Part shown: piece after piece, positions 35,373-47,495 of the stretch | Numbering within the stretch: the stretch's first letter is position 1 | Layout of the letters: each line of letters begins with the position of its first letter | Source of the DNA: Paragorgia papillata | Taxonomy: Eukaryota; Cnidaria; Anthozoa; Scleralcyonacea; Coralliidae | Direction: 5' to 3' | Length of the DNA: 64,000 nt | Assembly: GCA_035771165.1 (NCBI GenBank) | Contig: JAWNZC010000280.1 | Location: 2,015,001-2,079,000, forward strand | The notes under the pieces: generated by a model | Seen by the model: the letters and a program-made list of their open reading frames with translations, nothing else | Database searches by the model: none | Told to the model about the DNA's origin: nothing | Program-made: the position numbers and the translations under genes

Positions 35373-35870
35373 ATGGCAGAACATGTATCCAAGCACATTG
35401 TGTTTGAAGAAAAGTTGATAAATTGGATGGCAGACTTCCACAAAACCTTCACAGAACATTTGGTTTACGAAGATGACAACAGCTTTGCTTTGGTGGTTTA
35501 CAATCGCATGACTCACATTCAAGTGAATCTTCTCAAATTGCACCATCAGAAGCGTTGCAATGATTTACTGCGGTATACCAGACATTGGACTGATACAGAA
35601 ACATCAAGAACTTTTTATTATAGATCAGTGACGTTATGGAACGATTTTGAAAATAACCTTAAGTTATGTACGGTAGTTCAGTTGATGTATTCAAATGTTT
35701 ATTAAGGCATGATTTCTTTAGGAGATTTTTAAGTAATTAGGAGTTAATATATTCATATACTCCTATGTATATATAATTAGTTCGCATATTTTTACTTAAT
35801 TTAACCTAATTACCTTTTTAATTCTGTAATTCATGTTTCTGAAAAGCCCCTTTTGGGGAGCAACATTAAA
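35373..35870 (+). pseudogene. Probable LINE 3' fragment
   Basis: In the frame 35373-35705 the end reads RTFYYRSVTLWNDFENNLK, similar to the CR1/L2 ORF2 C-terminus (tFxYRGxxxWNxLP). A 3'UTR with the hairpin CCCCTTTTGGGG and an ATATTCAT-type repeat tail follows (35845-35895). The upstream half of the frame (MAEHVSKHIVFEEKLINWMA) is not recognised and may be a different sequence joined to it. Confidence 0.4.
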
Positions 35871-35975
35871 TATATTCATATTCATATCCATTCCTTCAAA
35901 AACAACTTTTGTCATAAATAATAATTAATTACGCATATTTAGTAATTGACCAATCACATGCTTTCCCCACTTTTG

Positions 35976-38334
35976 GTGGGAAGTCCATGTGACAACAAGC
36001 TTTCTACCTCTGATTCGCATACTCTACATGTATATACTTATATATATTTATATATCGTTATCATGTAATGAGTCTGCACAAATTCATTGCACTGCAATGT
36101 TCTTAATACTATACTGTACTGTACTGTACTGTATAATGTATTGTTATCAGTAATGTAATGTAATGTAATGCACTGTGTTGTGCTGCACTGGATTGTACTG
36201 TACAGTACTACTGCTGTACTGTATTGTATTGTAATACTGTATTGCACTGCACTTCACTGCACAGTGTTGTATTTTACTGCATTGCACTTCACTGTCTTGT
36301 ACTTCGCTGCAGTTCACTGCACTGTATTGCAATTATTGGTACTGCACTGCATTGTTTTTATTGTACTGTAAGTTACCTGTATTGCATAATTGTATTAATT
36401 AATTAATTAATTAGAGTATTGTAAAGTTTTGTATTGTATAGTTTTGCAATGTACTAACATTGATTGCATTGTATTCATGACTGTGTCATTGTGTTACATG
36501 CAGTGTATTATTGTATATACTATGTGTATTATTACAGTGTATTATTGTATGTACTATTATCTTATAAATTTTTATGTCTTTTTTGGGCTAGAGTATGATC
36601 TGGAAAACCAAGCAAAAACACAGAAAGATATAATAATTTATTCTACTGTATTTAACAAGTACATGTAAGTAGAAAAAGATGTCTATTTTAATATTGGCTT
36701 ACAATTATTATTAAATTATCTAGCTGCCATCTTATCTTGTGTCTTGTGTCTTGTGTCTTGTGTCTTGTGTCTTGTCTTGTGTCTTGTCTTGTGTCTTGTC
36801 TTGCGTCTTGTCTTGCGTCTTGTCTTGGGTCTTGGGTCTTGGGTCTTGGGTCTTGTCTTGTCTTGTCTTGTCTTGTCTTGTCTTGTCTTGTCTTGTCTTG
36901 TCTTGTCTTGTCTTGTCTTGTCTTGCGTCTTGCGTCTCGTCTCGTCTCGTCTTGTGTCTTGTGTCTTGTCTTGCATTAATTGTCTTGTGTCTTGTCTTGC
37001 ATTAATTGTCTAATTGCGTCTTGTCTTGCGTCTTGTCTTGCGTCTTGTCTTGCGTCTTGTCTTGCGTCTTGTCTTGTGTCTTGTCTTGTCTTGTCTTGCA
37101 TTAATTGTCTTGCGTCTTGTCTTGCATCTTGCCTTGCGTCTTGTCTTGCGTCTTCTCTCGGCAGAAGGGAAATAAGTTTTGGGAAGTCAGCAGTAACATC
37201 AGTGCCCGGACAATTAAAAAAACAAACATTTTACCTATATTAAACGTATGAGAAATGTCTTATCATTATCATTGATTGGTATATTTGTGCTATAAAATTT
37301 GTATCCGCTGCCTGAAAGCGCGCATAATTTTATTTTAAGGGTCCGGGTGTGTCTTGTCTTGTCTGGTCTCGTCTCGTCTCGTCTCGTCTCGTCTCGTCTC
37401 GTCTCGTCTCGTCTCGTCTCGTCTTGTCTTGTCTTGCATTAATTGGCTTGCATGAATTGTCTTGTGTGTTGTCTTGCATTAATTGTCTTGTGTGTTGTCT
37501 TGCATTAATTGTCTTGTGTCTTGTCTTGCATTAATTGTCTAGTGTCTTGTCTTGCATTAATTGTCTTGTGTCTTGTCTTGCATTAATTGTCTTGCGTCTT
37601 GTCTTACATTTATTGTCTTACATTAATTGTCTAATTGCGTCTTGTCTTGCGTCTTGTCTTGCGTCTTGTCTTGCGTCTTGTCTTGCGTCTTGTCTTGCGT
37701 CTTGTCTTGTGTCTTGTGTCTTGTGTCTTGTGTCTTGTCTTCCGGCTTGCGTCTTGCCTTGCGTCTTGTCTTGCATTAATTGTCTTGTTTCTTGTCTTGC
37801 ATTAATTGTCTTGCGTCTTGTCTTCCGTCTTGTCTTCCGTCTTGTCTTCCGTCTTGTCTTGCGTCTTGTCTTGCGTCTTGTCTTGCGTCTTGTCTTGCGT
37901 CACTCTTGTCTTGCGTCTTGTCTCGCGTCTTCTCTCAGAAGGGAAATAAGTTTTGGGAAGTCAGCAGTAACATCAGTGCCCGGACAATTAAAAAAACAAC
38001 ATTTTACGTATATTAAACGTATGAGAAATGTCTTACCATTATCATTGATTGGTATATTTGTGCTATAAAATTTGTATTCGCTGCCTGAAAGCGCGCATAA
38101 TTTTATTTTAAGGGTCCGGGAGGTATTTCATTTTGTTCAAGTTTTGTTGAATGTCGCCCGCTTGTATATTATTGCTATACTGTATAAAAACCAGGCCTAG
38201 AATTATCTCTTAGGCTTATATCTTTCGTCTGCTGGGCTGAATCAGGGCTTTGTAATGGCCAGTGGCGGCTGTCTTACTTCTGGCATTCTAAAATCTGGAA
38301 ATTGACAACTCATTTTAATCAGTGGTATTTTGAT
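35976..38334 (+). repeat. Tandem segmental duplication, copy 1 (about 2.36 kb)
   Basis: Order of parts: a unique AT-rich segment with degenerate CTGTACTGTA/CACTGCA repeats (35976-36740), a TCTTG array (36740-37155), a CAGAAGGGAAATAAGTTTTG block (37160-37345), a TCTCG/TCTTG array (37350-37930), the CAGAAGGGAA block again, and a CCAGGCCTAGAATTATCTC segment (38115-38330). No coding frame other than repeat artefacts. Confidence 0.92.
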
Positions 38335-39124
38335 GGGAAGTCCATGTGACAACAAGCTTTCTACCTCTGATTCGCATACTCTACATGTGTATACTTATAT
38401 ATATTTATATATCGTTATCATGTAATGAGTCTGCACAAATTCATTGCACTGCAATGTTCTTAATACGATACTGTACTGTACTGTACTGTATAATGTATTG
38501 TTATCAGTAATGTAATGTAATGCACTGTGTTGTGCTGCACTGGATTGTACTGTACAGTACTACTGCTGTACTCTATTGTATTGTAATACTGTATTGCACT
38601 GCACTTCACTGCACAGTGTTGTATTTTACTGCATTGCACTTCACTGTCTTGTACTTCGCTGCAGTTCACTGCACTGTATTGCAATTATCGGTACTGCACT
38701 GCATTGTTTTTATTGTACTGTAAGTTACCTGTATTGCATAATTGTATTAATTAATTAATTAATTAGAGTATTGTAAAGTTTTGTATTGTATAGTTTTGCA
38801 ATGTACTAACATTGATTGCATTGTATTCATGACTGTGTCATTGTGTTACATGCAGTGTATTATTGTATATACTATGTGTATTATTACAGTGTATTATTGT
38901 ATGTACTATTATCTTATAAATTTTTATGTCTTTTTTGGGCTAGAGTATGATCTGGAAAACCAAGCAAAAACACAGAAAGATATAATAATTTATTCTACTG
39001 TATTTAACAAGTACATGTAAGTAGAAAAAGATGTCTATTTTAATACTGGCTTACAATTATTATTAAATTATCTAGCTGGCATCTTATCTTGTGTCTTGTG
39101 TCTTGTGTCTTGTGTCTTGTGTCT

Positions 39125-39450
39125 TGTCTTGCGTCTTGTCTTGTCTTGTCTTGTCTTGTCTTGTCTTGTCTTGTCTTGTCTTGTCTTGTCTTGTCTTGTC
39201 TTGTCTTGTCTTGTCTTGTCTTGTCTTGTCTTGTCTTGTCTTGTCTTGTCTTGTCTTGTCTTGTCTTGTCTTGTCTTGTCTTGTCTTGTCTTGTCTTGTC
39301 TTGTCTTGTCTTGTCTTGTCTTGTCTTGTCTTGTCTTGTCTTGTCTTGTCTTGTCTTGTCTTGTCTTGTCTTGTCTTGTCTTGTCTTGTCTTGTCTTGTC
39401 TTGTCTTGTCTTGTCTTGTCTTGTCTTGTCTTGTCTTGTCTTGTCTTGCG
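39125..39450. repeat. Near-pure (TCTTG)n array, about 64 copies
   Basis: About 320 bp of uninterrupted TCTTG inside copy 2. The matching place in copy 1 holds only about 70 bp. Confidence 0.97.
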
Positions 39451-39829
39451 TCTTGCGTCTTGCGTCTTGTCTCGTATCGTCTTGTGTCTTGTGTCTTGTC
39501 TTACATTAATTGTCTTGTGTCTTGTCTTGCATTAATTGTCTAATTGCGTCTTGTCTTGCGTCTTGTCTTGCGTCTTGTATTGCGTCTTGTCTTTCGTCTT
39601 GTCTTGCGTCTTGTCTTGCATTAATTGTCTTGCGTCTTGTCTTGCATCTTGTCTTGCATCTTGTCTTGCGTCTTGTCTTGTGTCTTCTCTCAGAAGGGAA
39701 ATAAGTTTTGGGAAGTCAGCAGTAACATCAGTGCCCGGACAATTAATTAATTAATTGATTGGTATATTTGTGCTACAAAATTTGTATCCGCTGCCTGAAA
39801 GCACGCATAATTTTATTTTAAGGGTCCGG

Positions 39830-40137
39830 GTGTGTCTTGTCTTGTCTTGTCTTGTCTTGTCTTGTCTTGTCTTGTCTTGTCTTGTCTTGTCTTGTCTTGT
39901 CTTGTCTTGTCTTGTCTTGTCTTGTCTTGTCTTGTCTTGTCTTGTCTTGTCTTGTCTTGTCTTGTCTTGTCTTGTCTTGTCTTGTCTTGTCTTGTCTTGT
40001 CTTGTCTTGTCTTGTCTTGTCTTGTCTTGTCTTGTCTTGTCTTGTCTTGTCTTGTCTTGTCTTGTCTTGTCTTGTCTTGTCTTGTCTTGTCTTGTCTTGT
40101 CTTGTCTTGTCTTGTCTTGTCTTGTCTTGTCTTGTCT
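39830..40137. repeat. Near-pure (TCTTG)n array, about 61 copies
   Basis: A second pure array in copy 2; the copy-1 equivalent at 37350-37430 is TCTCG-based. Confidence 0.97.
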
Positions 40138-41370
40138 GTGTCTTGTCTTGCATTAATTGTCTTGCGTCTTGTCTTACATTAATTTTCTAATTGCGTCTTG
40201 TCTTGCGTCTTGTCTTGCGTCTTGTCTTCCGGCTTGCGTCTTGCCTTGCGTCTTGTCTTGCGTCTTGTCTTGCATTAATTGTCTTGTTTCTTGTCTTGCA
40301 TTAATTGTCTTGTTTCTTGTCTTGCATTAATTGTCTTGCGTCTTGTCTTGCGTCTTGTCTTGCGTCCTGTCTTGCGTCTTGTCTTGCGTCTTGTCTTGCG
40401 TCTTGTCTTGCGTCTTGTCTTGTGTCTTGTGTCTTGTCTTGTGTCTTGCGTCTTGTCTTGCGTCACTCTTGTCTTGCGTCTTGTCTCGCGTCTTGTCTCG
40501 CGTCTTCTCTCAGAAGGGAAATAAGTTTTGGGAAGTCAGCAGTAACATCAGTGCCCGGACAATTAAAAAAACAACATTTTACGTATATTAAATGTATGAG
40601 AAATGTCTTACCATTATCATTGATTGGTATATTTGTGCTATAAAATTTGTATCCGCTGCCTGAAAGCGCGCATAATTTTATTTTAAGGGTCCGGGAGGTA
40701 TTTCATTTTGTTCAAGTTTTGTTGAATGTCGCCCGCTTGTATATTATTGCTATACTGTATAAAAACCAGGCCTAGAATTATCTCTTAGGCTTATATCTTT
40801 CGTCCGCTGTGCTGAATCAGGGCTTTGTAATGGCCAGTGGCGGCTGTCTTACTTCTGACATTCTAAAATCTGGAAATTGACAACTCATTTTAGTCAATTT
40901 CCACTTCATCGAATCATCAAATAGTAGTTCATATGTTAATTTACAACAATTACCGTATATACTGTAATCGCAGCGTTGTGTAGACGTTTGTAAGACTTGA
41001 ACAGTCAACCAGATACATACTATGTACTGACTTAGTATTCAAGGCAAAGAGGCAGTACTATAGTTCTTGTTAATCATGACAATCTCATTGTTGATTTCTA
41101 ATTGCAGATTGGAAAGGTCATTATAAGCTATCGTTACCAAAAAGGCTGAGAGATAATAAAAACCATCCTAGAAAATGAGAAGAATGATGTTAGTATGTCA
41201 GAGTCTCGCATTCATGCCTAAACAAAGCACAATGAAAAAAGAGTGTGGCATTGGATTTTACAGTTGATCCATCAAGTAGAAAGCGCTCGTGAACTTTTTA
41301 GACCAGGTCAGCCAGTTATTATAAAATATAAATGCTTAAATGATTGCTCTACATGGTAGAAGGGATTACC

Positions 41371-43077
41371 CAACCTCGTACCCAGGGTTTTTCTCTGCGC
41401 CTGCTGGAGAAAAGACCCTGGTAGGAGCTGCTGACGATTTGCTGACGTTGCACCGAGCAAAAAATTTAATACGGGAGGGGATGTTCTTTTTGTTATTTTG
41501 GTGAGTTCTGTCGTCTACGCCGGCTAATCTAGTTGTTATTTAAAATAAAGACTGAAATGTTTCTACCTGGTTGTCGATTATCATTGCAAACACTTACTGG
41601 TCAATAATTACTTGTTTAAAATGGAGACATCAATTGAAGATTATTCATATTGGAGATTTCATGCCTAAAACATTGTCTTGGCTAGCTGAAAATTCTATCT
41701 TCGATTTATCGCTTTGGAATTTTAAATCAGGTTAGTTTTCGCACTTTATTTTTTACAATAGCAGTCGCAGGTCGATCAAACAGTTCGAAGTCTGGCATCT
41801 TCATTTGGTACCAAGTATAGAGCATTGTTTTCAATTTAAAACCAGTATAATGCCAATGGATATTGTATTAAATAAAAACTTAAGTTATCTGCCATTTTTT
41901 GAGTTCACTACATGCAATGTTTGGCCTAACCTTATATATGACCTTTCAGTCAGCAATATAGCGATTATTCATCGTTAAGTATAAAATATGCGATTTTTAA
42001 CAGTGTCCCACGTTATTTTGTCACTGATTGTAGTTTATAGTAATTGTAATTAAGTGATTGTAAATTAAGTTTTGTCGAAGAAGTATGCAGAAGAGTTTTT
42101 CAGTTCTGTTTTAAACGTTTGTACGTGTCGTTTCAATAACATTTCTTACAAAATTCTAAGCCTCAAATGCCAAGATATAATTACACAGTAAAACCTACTG
42201 CTTTTTTGTGTAATTTTAATGATATCTGCGATTCAAGAAGGGGAGAGAGAAATTTGGAGTCGGAAACATGAATTAACTAATAAACAGATAGTTTATATTG
42301 TGTCGAGTTTCAGGAGTTTTTCATTTTTGATGAGTTTCTGTCGGTTATTGTCGGGAAAGGATAGAGGGTTTTACTTTTGTCAAAATCGGTCGCAAAAACA
42401 TATGACAACGAAACATATGAAAGAACAACAGCCCATTTTTTTACGTACCTTTTTGTCATGTTGGTTTTTGGTTGAAGTAAATAAAGGTCCCATTTCTATC
42501 TTTTTTAAATGCCGTTGAGGAGTGGAAGTACTGCATCTTTTAACTCTAGTAAAAGTGCATGGCTTGGCTTTCAGAAATAACATACTTGAAGGTCTCGAAA
42601 CTGCATGTAAAGTCGCCTTTCACAAGCTCTGCAGTCCAAACGTGGAAGTGAGTCGACATTGGGAATTGAAGCACAGTATATATCTTCCGCGGCCGATAAG
42701 ATCTTGTTCTTTATTTTGAATAAATGTTTTTGAGTGTCGCACATCACAAACAGAACGACGCAGGCGACAGCAATTTGTGTTTATATTTTGAGTTGCGTAG
42801 ATTTTTCTTGGACTTTCTGGTACAGCGTTACTTAATGACATTGCTCAATACTGATATTATGTTTTTACATTCAATGGGAAATATCGCGAGTGATAATATT
42901 TATCATAAAAGTAGGAAAATGATGACGCTGACGCTAGCCGACTCCGAACACAATATTTCTTTGCCTCCCCTCTCAGAAAATAATAATTGTCACCACCCAG
43001 AATATGGGTGGTGGCGTCAGCAGCTCCTACCAGGGTCTTTTCTCTCGCTAGAGTGAAAAACCCTGGGTACGAGGTTG
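41371..43077. mobile_element. Non-autonomous TIR element, 1.7 kb, CAACCTCGTACCCAGGG ends
   Basis: Terminal inverted repeats of about 66 bp (41371-41436 and 43011-43077) begin CAACCTCGTACCCAGGG and are themselves hairpin-like. Flanks GGGATTACC and GGAATTACC suggest an 8-9-bp target duplication with one mismatch. Internal frames (42219-42518, 42724-43056) do not resemble a transposase. 40897-41370, just upstream, holds nothing recognisable. Confidence 0.85.
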
Positions 43078-43329
43078 GGAATTACCCTGCATGATTGGGG
43101 CTAAAGGGATTATTCTTTGGCTCTTTGATGAAATCACGAGCCCCCAGTCGCAGTACGAAAACTAATTAGGAACGAACGATATTTGGGCAGTTCGTAGCTT
43201 CATTGGCTGTGCACAAATCTATAATACGCTTTATAGAGCACTGCAACACGCCGTACTCTGGACCTCAATCGCAGGTCTCAAGGATAGCAAAATAACTTTT
43301 TTGAATAAATAAATTGAGTAAATATGATT

Positions 43330-43810
43330 TTTGTGCTTAGGTCACATGCAGTACTAGTCCTTATTTTGTTTTATTTTCCCATAATCGTTCAATTTTACAG
43401 TATAATAAGTTTAACAAGACGCCTGCTTAGGCGTTCACTCGGGCTACTCATAGTAATTCAGCTTGGCATAGCCTATGCACGAAACAGCGTGCACATATTA
43501 AGCGTTCGTTAAAAAGTACAAAATTAATAACCTACAGTGCAATCTACAGTGCTAGATTCGGTAGTAGGCTACCCAGTAAGCACTAAGCAGTGTATTTACT
43601 ATATTACCTAAGGAACTATTAAAATGCACACATGAGCTAGTGAAGCAGTTGAATCACATCCAGTTTATTTGGCGTAACTTTAGTCTTTATTAACACAAGA
43701 ATACATAATCCAGGCAATAACAAAGCAAATTACAAATATTAAAATTAACTCAATACATTTAAAGTTTCCCATTTAGCGTAAACTTGAGTCTCTTCAGCAC
43801 GAAATGTCAA
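43330..43810. repeat. Dispersed repeat shared with 60175-60500 and 62310-62430
   Basis: GGCGTTCACTCGGGCTACT, GTCACATGCAGTACTAG and the AATCCAGGCAA...GTCAACACAGCATAT block recur at about 60180, 60300 and 62315-62430. Probably fragments of one interspersed family. 43811-44335 shows no recognisable gene. Confidence 0.6.
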
Positions 43811-44339
43811 CACAGCATATAATATAATTTTCAACGTTGTTTATGTCTCGCTCATCTTGCAGATAGTTTCCAATAGTCAACAGGTTATCAGATTGTGAGC
43901 ATGAGTAATAGTTTTCGGTATTAAAATTCAATAAATCATATAAATCGTTTATGTTTGTCTTGATCGAGACGGCCGAATATAACCCAGACCGAAATATAAA
44001 TAGCTCAGCATCTATTAGTGTAGAATACCGCCACCAAGATCTGCAGTTGTAAGCGTAGTGAGCATATTTAACATTAACACAGTTGTCAGCCACATGACTG
44101 ATCAATAACAGTGTTCAGTAAGTCACCTGTGATCTTCCAGAAGCTTCGAACCAGGTCAACAACTCATTCGATCGAGCAATAGCGACCAGAGAAGATGGCT
44201 CTTGAAATATGAGCCATGCACAACACGTGGTTTCGGGTGATGCAATAATTGCAATTTGTCGACCAGAAAAATAAAAATAATACAGAAACGCCACCGAAAC
44301 CTAGACTCGGCTACCACAGGTAGCCCGAGTAACTAACCT

Positions 44340-44912
44340 TTTTTCCGCCCACCAACTTGTGGGGACGGGATAATAAATTCTCCGTTGAAAACTTGTGGGG
44401 ACAATGTATGCAAATAATATCCTTATTTTGCCACTTTTTGTTTTATCTACTATCTCATACCTTTTATATAGTTTTATTTTTCCGTAATCGTTTACTTTTA
44501 CAGTATGATAAGTTTAACTAACCTTTAATTTTATCGCCCACAAACTTGTGGGGACCATAAATTCGCTGTTGAAAACTTGTGGGGACAATGTGTGTAAATG
44601 TGTGTGTAAACTTGTGGGGACCATATGTGTGTTTCTTCTTAAAATGCATTTGTTATGTCACGACGTCCGCTTAATAATTTTTCTGGATCGCCAGGAGATC
44701 ATAACCGATGAAAAACATAGTTCGAAATTTGGCACACTTTACACCCACTTGTGGGGACATCAGATCACACACACAAAACCAACTTATGGGGACACCTAAG
44801 AAATTGTGCTATTTGTTATATTTTGTTCTTTTCAGGCTTTTTAAGGCATATTACTTGTGGGGACAATAAAAATGTCCCCACAAGTTAATATGTCCCCATA
44901 AGTATGGTGTGT
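44340..44912. repeat. Cluster of ACTTGTGGGGAC motifs
   Basis: At least eight direct ACTTGTGGGGAC copies (one as ACTTATGGGGAC), then inverted copies at 44874 and 44891. The cluster continues past the hAT-like insertion at 45954. It may be one transposable element with repeated subterminal motifs. Confidence 0.75.
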
Positions 44913-44920
44913 GAACAGAC

Positions 44921-45943
44921 CATAGAAATAATATACCTAGAATGCGTGCTCTGTCACGTGACAGGTGTCCAAATTAAATTTATTTTGCCCTTATAGATCC
45001 GCCATTTTGAATTTTGCAAGGGGTGGGATATATATACAACAATGATCGCCTCTCAAAATAAAGAATTGGAGGACGTTTCAGGGATAAATTGGATACATGC
45101 ATGACAACAAATCAGCCACATACACATTAGCATAAAATAAAACAATTTGCAAGACACTTGCTTTGTTAAACGTACTAAAAACTATAAGTTCAAAATTATA
45201 TTTCGATCAATTCACCACAATTACAAAAAGCAACAAAAAGATAGGCTCATGCTAAACTTGAAACTCAGAAATTTTCTGCATCAAAGGAAGCCCGTTTAAA
45301 ACAAAAGAAAATAATCAAATACGTAATGGAAACTAGGAGAAAATCTTAAGAAAAACACGGATTTAAGATGTCAATATAAATAGATGTCGAAAAGACTGAT
45401 GTATAAAAAGTATGACAGGTGCATAAACATTTTATATTTCAAAAATCACAAGCTAGAATCCCTATTAGATTGGATAAAAAAGAACAAAACACTTACTGTC
45501 TCCTGGATTAATCCTCCACATTCAGTATAAATCACATACAGATTGGCAAGTGGGAATCATTAAAATATATATAATGTAAAACAGTAAAAAGTACTAAAAA
45601 CACTAAAACCATTCGACATTCGTATTAAAAGGCCGCTATCGTCGCCATTTCTACATCCAGAGTTTGATGTTCGAAATGTTTTGGCGAAGGATATTGCACT
45701 TCACATGCCTTTATCTTTAAATTCACTAATCCAGCAAATTTCCCGGCGTAAAAAACAAAGAAATTCAGTGCTGAAATACATCCATCGTCCACTCCACACC
45801 GGTTATCAACCGCGACCGTGTAAAAAACTGTTAAAAAGTCCTAGGGCGAGTTCCTTTTGCCCTTATAAATCCGCCATTTTGTGGCGACAATTTTTTGACT
45901 GACAGGAGATAGGAGCCCGCATTCTAGGTATATTATTTCTATG
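44921..45943. mobile_element. hAT-like non-autonomous element, 1023 bp, perfect 8-bp TSD
   Basis: TIRs CATAGAAATAATATACCTAG at the left and its complement at the right, extending to about 27 bp. GAACAGAC is present on both sides (44913-44920 and 45944-45951). An 8-bp duplication and CA...TG ends fit the hAT superfamily. A CCATTTTG block occurs near both ends. The open frame at 45681-45902 is not a recognisable transposase. Confidence 0.88.
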
Positions 45944-45974
45944 GAACAGACCCGTGTCCCCACAAGTAAGCTTC

Positions 45975-47190
45975 CGCCAGCGCAACAACACCCACCTCCC
46001 CAACAACACCCACCTCCCCAACAACACCCACCTCCCCAACAACACCCACCTCCCCAACAACACCCACCTCCCCAACAACACCCACCTCCCCAACAACACC
46101 CACCTCCCCAACAACACCCACCTCCCCAACAACACCCACCTCACCAACAACACCCACCTCCCTCACCAACAACACCCACCTCCCCAACAACACCCACCTC
46201 CCCAACAACACCCACCTCACCAACAACACCCACCTCCCCAACAACACCCACCTCCCTCACCAACAACACCCACCTCCCTCCCCAACAACACCCACCTCCC
46301 CTGATAACACCCACCTCCCCAGCAACACCCACCTCCCCTGATAAAACCCACCTCCCCAGCAACACCCACCTCCCTCCCCTGACAACACCCACCTCCCTCC
46401 CCTGACAACACCCACCTCCCCTGACGACACCCACCTCCCTCCCCAACAACACGCACCTCCCTCCCCAACAACACCCACCTCCCTCCCCAACAACACCCAC
46501 CTCCCTCCCCAACAACACCCACCTCCCTCCCCAACAACACCCACCTCCCTCCCCAACAACACCCACCTCCCTCCCCTGACAACACCCACCTCCCCCGACA
46601 ACACGCAGCCCCCAACAACACCCACCTCCCCAACAACACCCACCTCCCCAGCAACACCCACCTCCTCACAACACCCGCCCCCCCCCCCCCCCAACAACAC
46701 CCACCTTCCCAACAACACCCACCTCACCTCCCCCAACAACACCCACTTCCCCAGCAACACCTACCTCCCCAACAACACCCACCTCCCTCCCCAACAACAC
46801 CCACCTCCCTCCCCAACAACACCCACCTCCCTCCCCAACAACACCCACCTCCCTCCCCTGACAACACCCACCTCCCCTGACAACACCCACTCCCGAACAA
46901 CACCCACCTACCTCCCCAACAACACCCACCTCCCTCCCCAACAACACCCACCTACCTCCCCAACAACACCCACCTCCCTCCCCAACAACACTCATCTCCC
47001 TCCCCAACAACACCCACCTCCCTCCCCAACAACACCCACGTCCCCCAACAACACCCATCTCCCCCGACAACACCCAGCCCCCCCAACAACACCCACCTCC
47101 CCCAACAACACCCACCTCCCTAACAACACCCACCTTCCCCGACAACACCCACCTCCCTCCCCAACAACACCCACCTCCCCAACCACACCC
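45975..47190. repeat. C-rich minisatellite, CAACAACACCCACCTCCC units, about 65 copies
   Basis: Units of 15-23 bp vary by added CTCCC or CCTGA. The minus strand has closely spaced GGG runs (GGTGGGTGTTGTTGGGGAGG), which could form G-quadruplexes. Long open frames here are artefacts. Confidence 0.96.
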
Positions 47191-47310
47191 AGTGTTGTGA
47201 CGTGACTCAGATACGGTGAAGTGTAAACTACTCGAGTTTCCTGATAGTTTTCTGAATTGCATGTGAAGTTTGATGAAGTCGTGTATGTAAAACTGTTATT
47301 TTTCTTTTAG

Positions 47311-47453
47311 GAATTAGGTGAATTAAGACAAATTGTGCATTCGAACAAATGTATCTGTTTTATGTCACACTGGCCGTTCTTTGAAGCTTTCAAGAAGTTT
47401 CTGTCATCCTTGTATCGGATTTCAATTTCTACTCAAGCAATTCCTCTTGAAAG
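47311..47453 (+). CDS. DENN-domain protein (DENND4-like), exon a
   Basis: Acceptor TTTCTTTTAG before 47311, donor GTAATC after 47453. It encodes [20 protein letters not shown], then [18 protein letters not shown] and IPLE, exiting in phase 2. This is the N-terminal part of a core DENN domain. DENN proteins are guanine-nucleotide exchange factors for Rab GTPases, acting on membranes in vesicle traffic. Joined to the next four exons it gives one continuous DENN core with matching phases, ending at [22 protein letters not shown] and LGPEN point to the DENND4 group rather than DENND1, 2 or 5. Upstream exons (upstream DENN and others) and downstream DENN exons were not found; the gene probably starts left of the 45-47 kb minisatellite. 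Confidence 0.78.
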
Positions 47454-47495
47454 GTAATCAATGAATAATATCTACATCCTTGAATGAATGAATGA

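Larger units (their letters stand above)
38335..40896 (+). repeat. Tandem segmental duplication, copy 2 (about 2.56 kb)
   Basis: Same order as copy 1 with very high identity in the unique parts (offset about 2352-2357 bp). The difference in length comes from longer TCTTG arrays. The internal TCTTG/TCTTGCG arrays are broken by GCATTAATTG spacers. Confidence 0.92.

Noticed and set aside
36737..40643. Many Cys/Leu/Ser-rich and Lys/Thr/Arg/Gln-rich open frames
   Set aside because: Products of the TCTTG pentanucleotide read in different frames; identical words in all three frames.
42219..43056. Adjacent plus-strand frames as a possible transposase in the 1.7-kb element
   Set aside because: No DDE or hAT motifs, and stops between frames; composition is not protein-like.
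43794..44105. 103-codon minus-strand frame
   Set aside because: No recognisable motif or splice context; partly overlaps a dispersed repeat.
45863..47262. Pro/His/Thr-rich and Gly/Val/Trp-rich frames of up to 198 codons
   Set aside because: Artefacts of the C-rich minisatellite.
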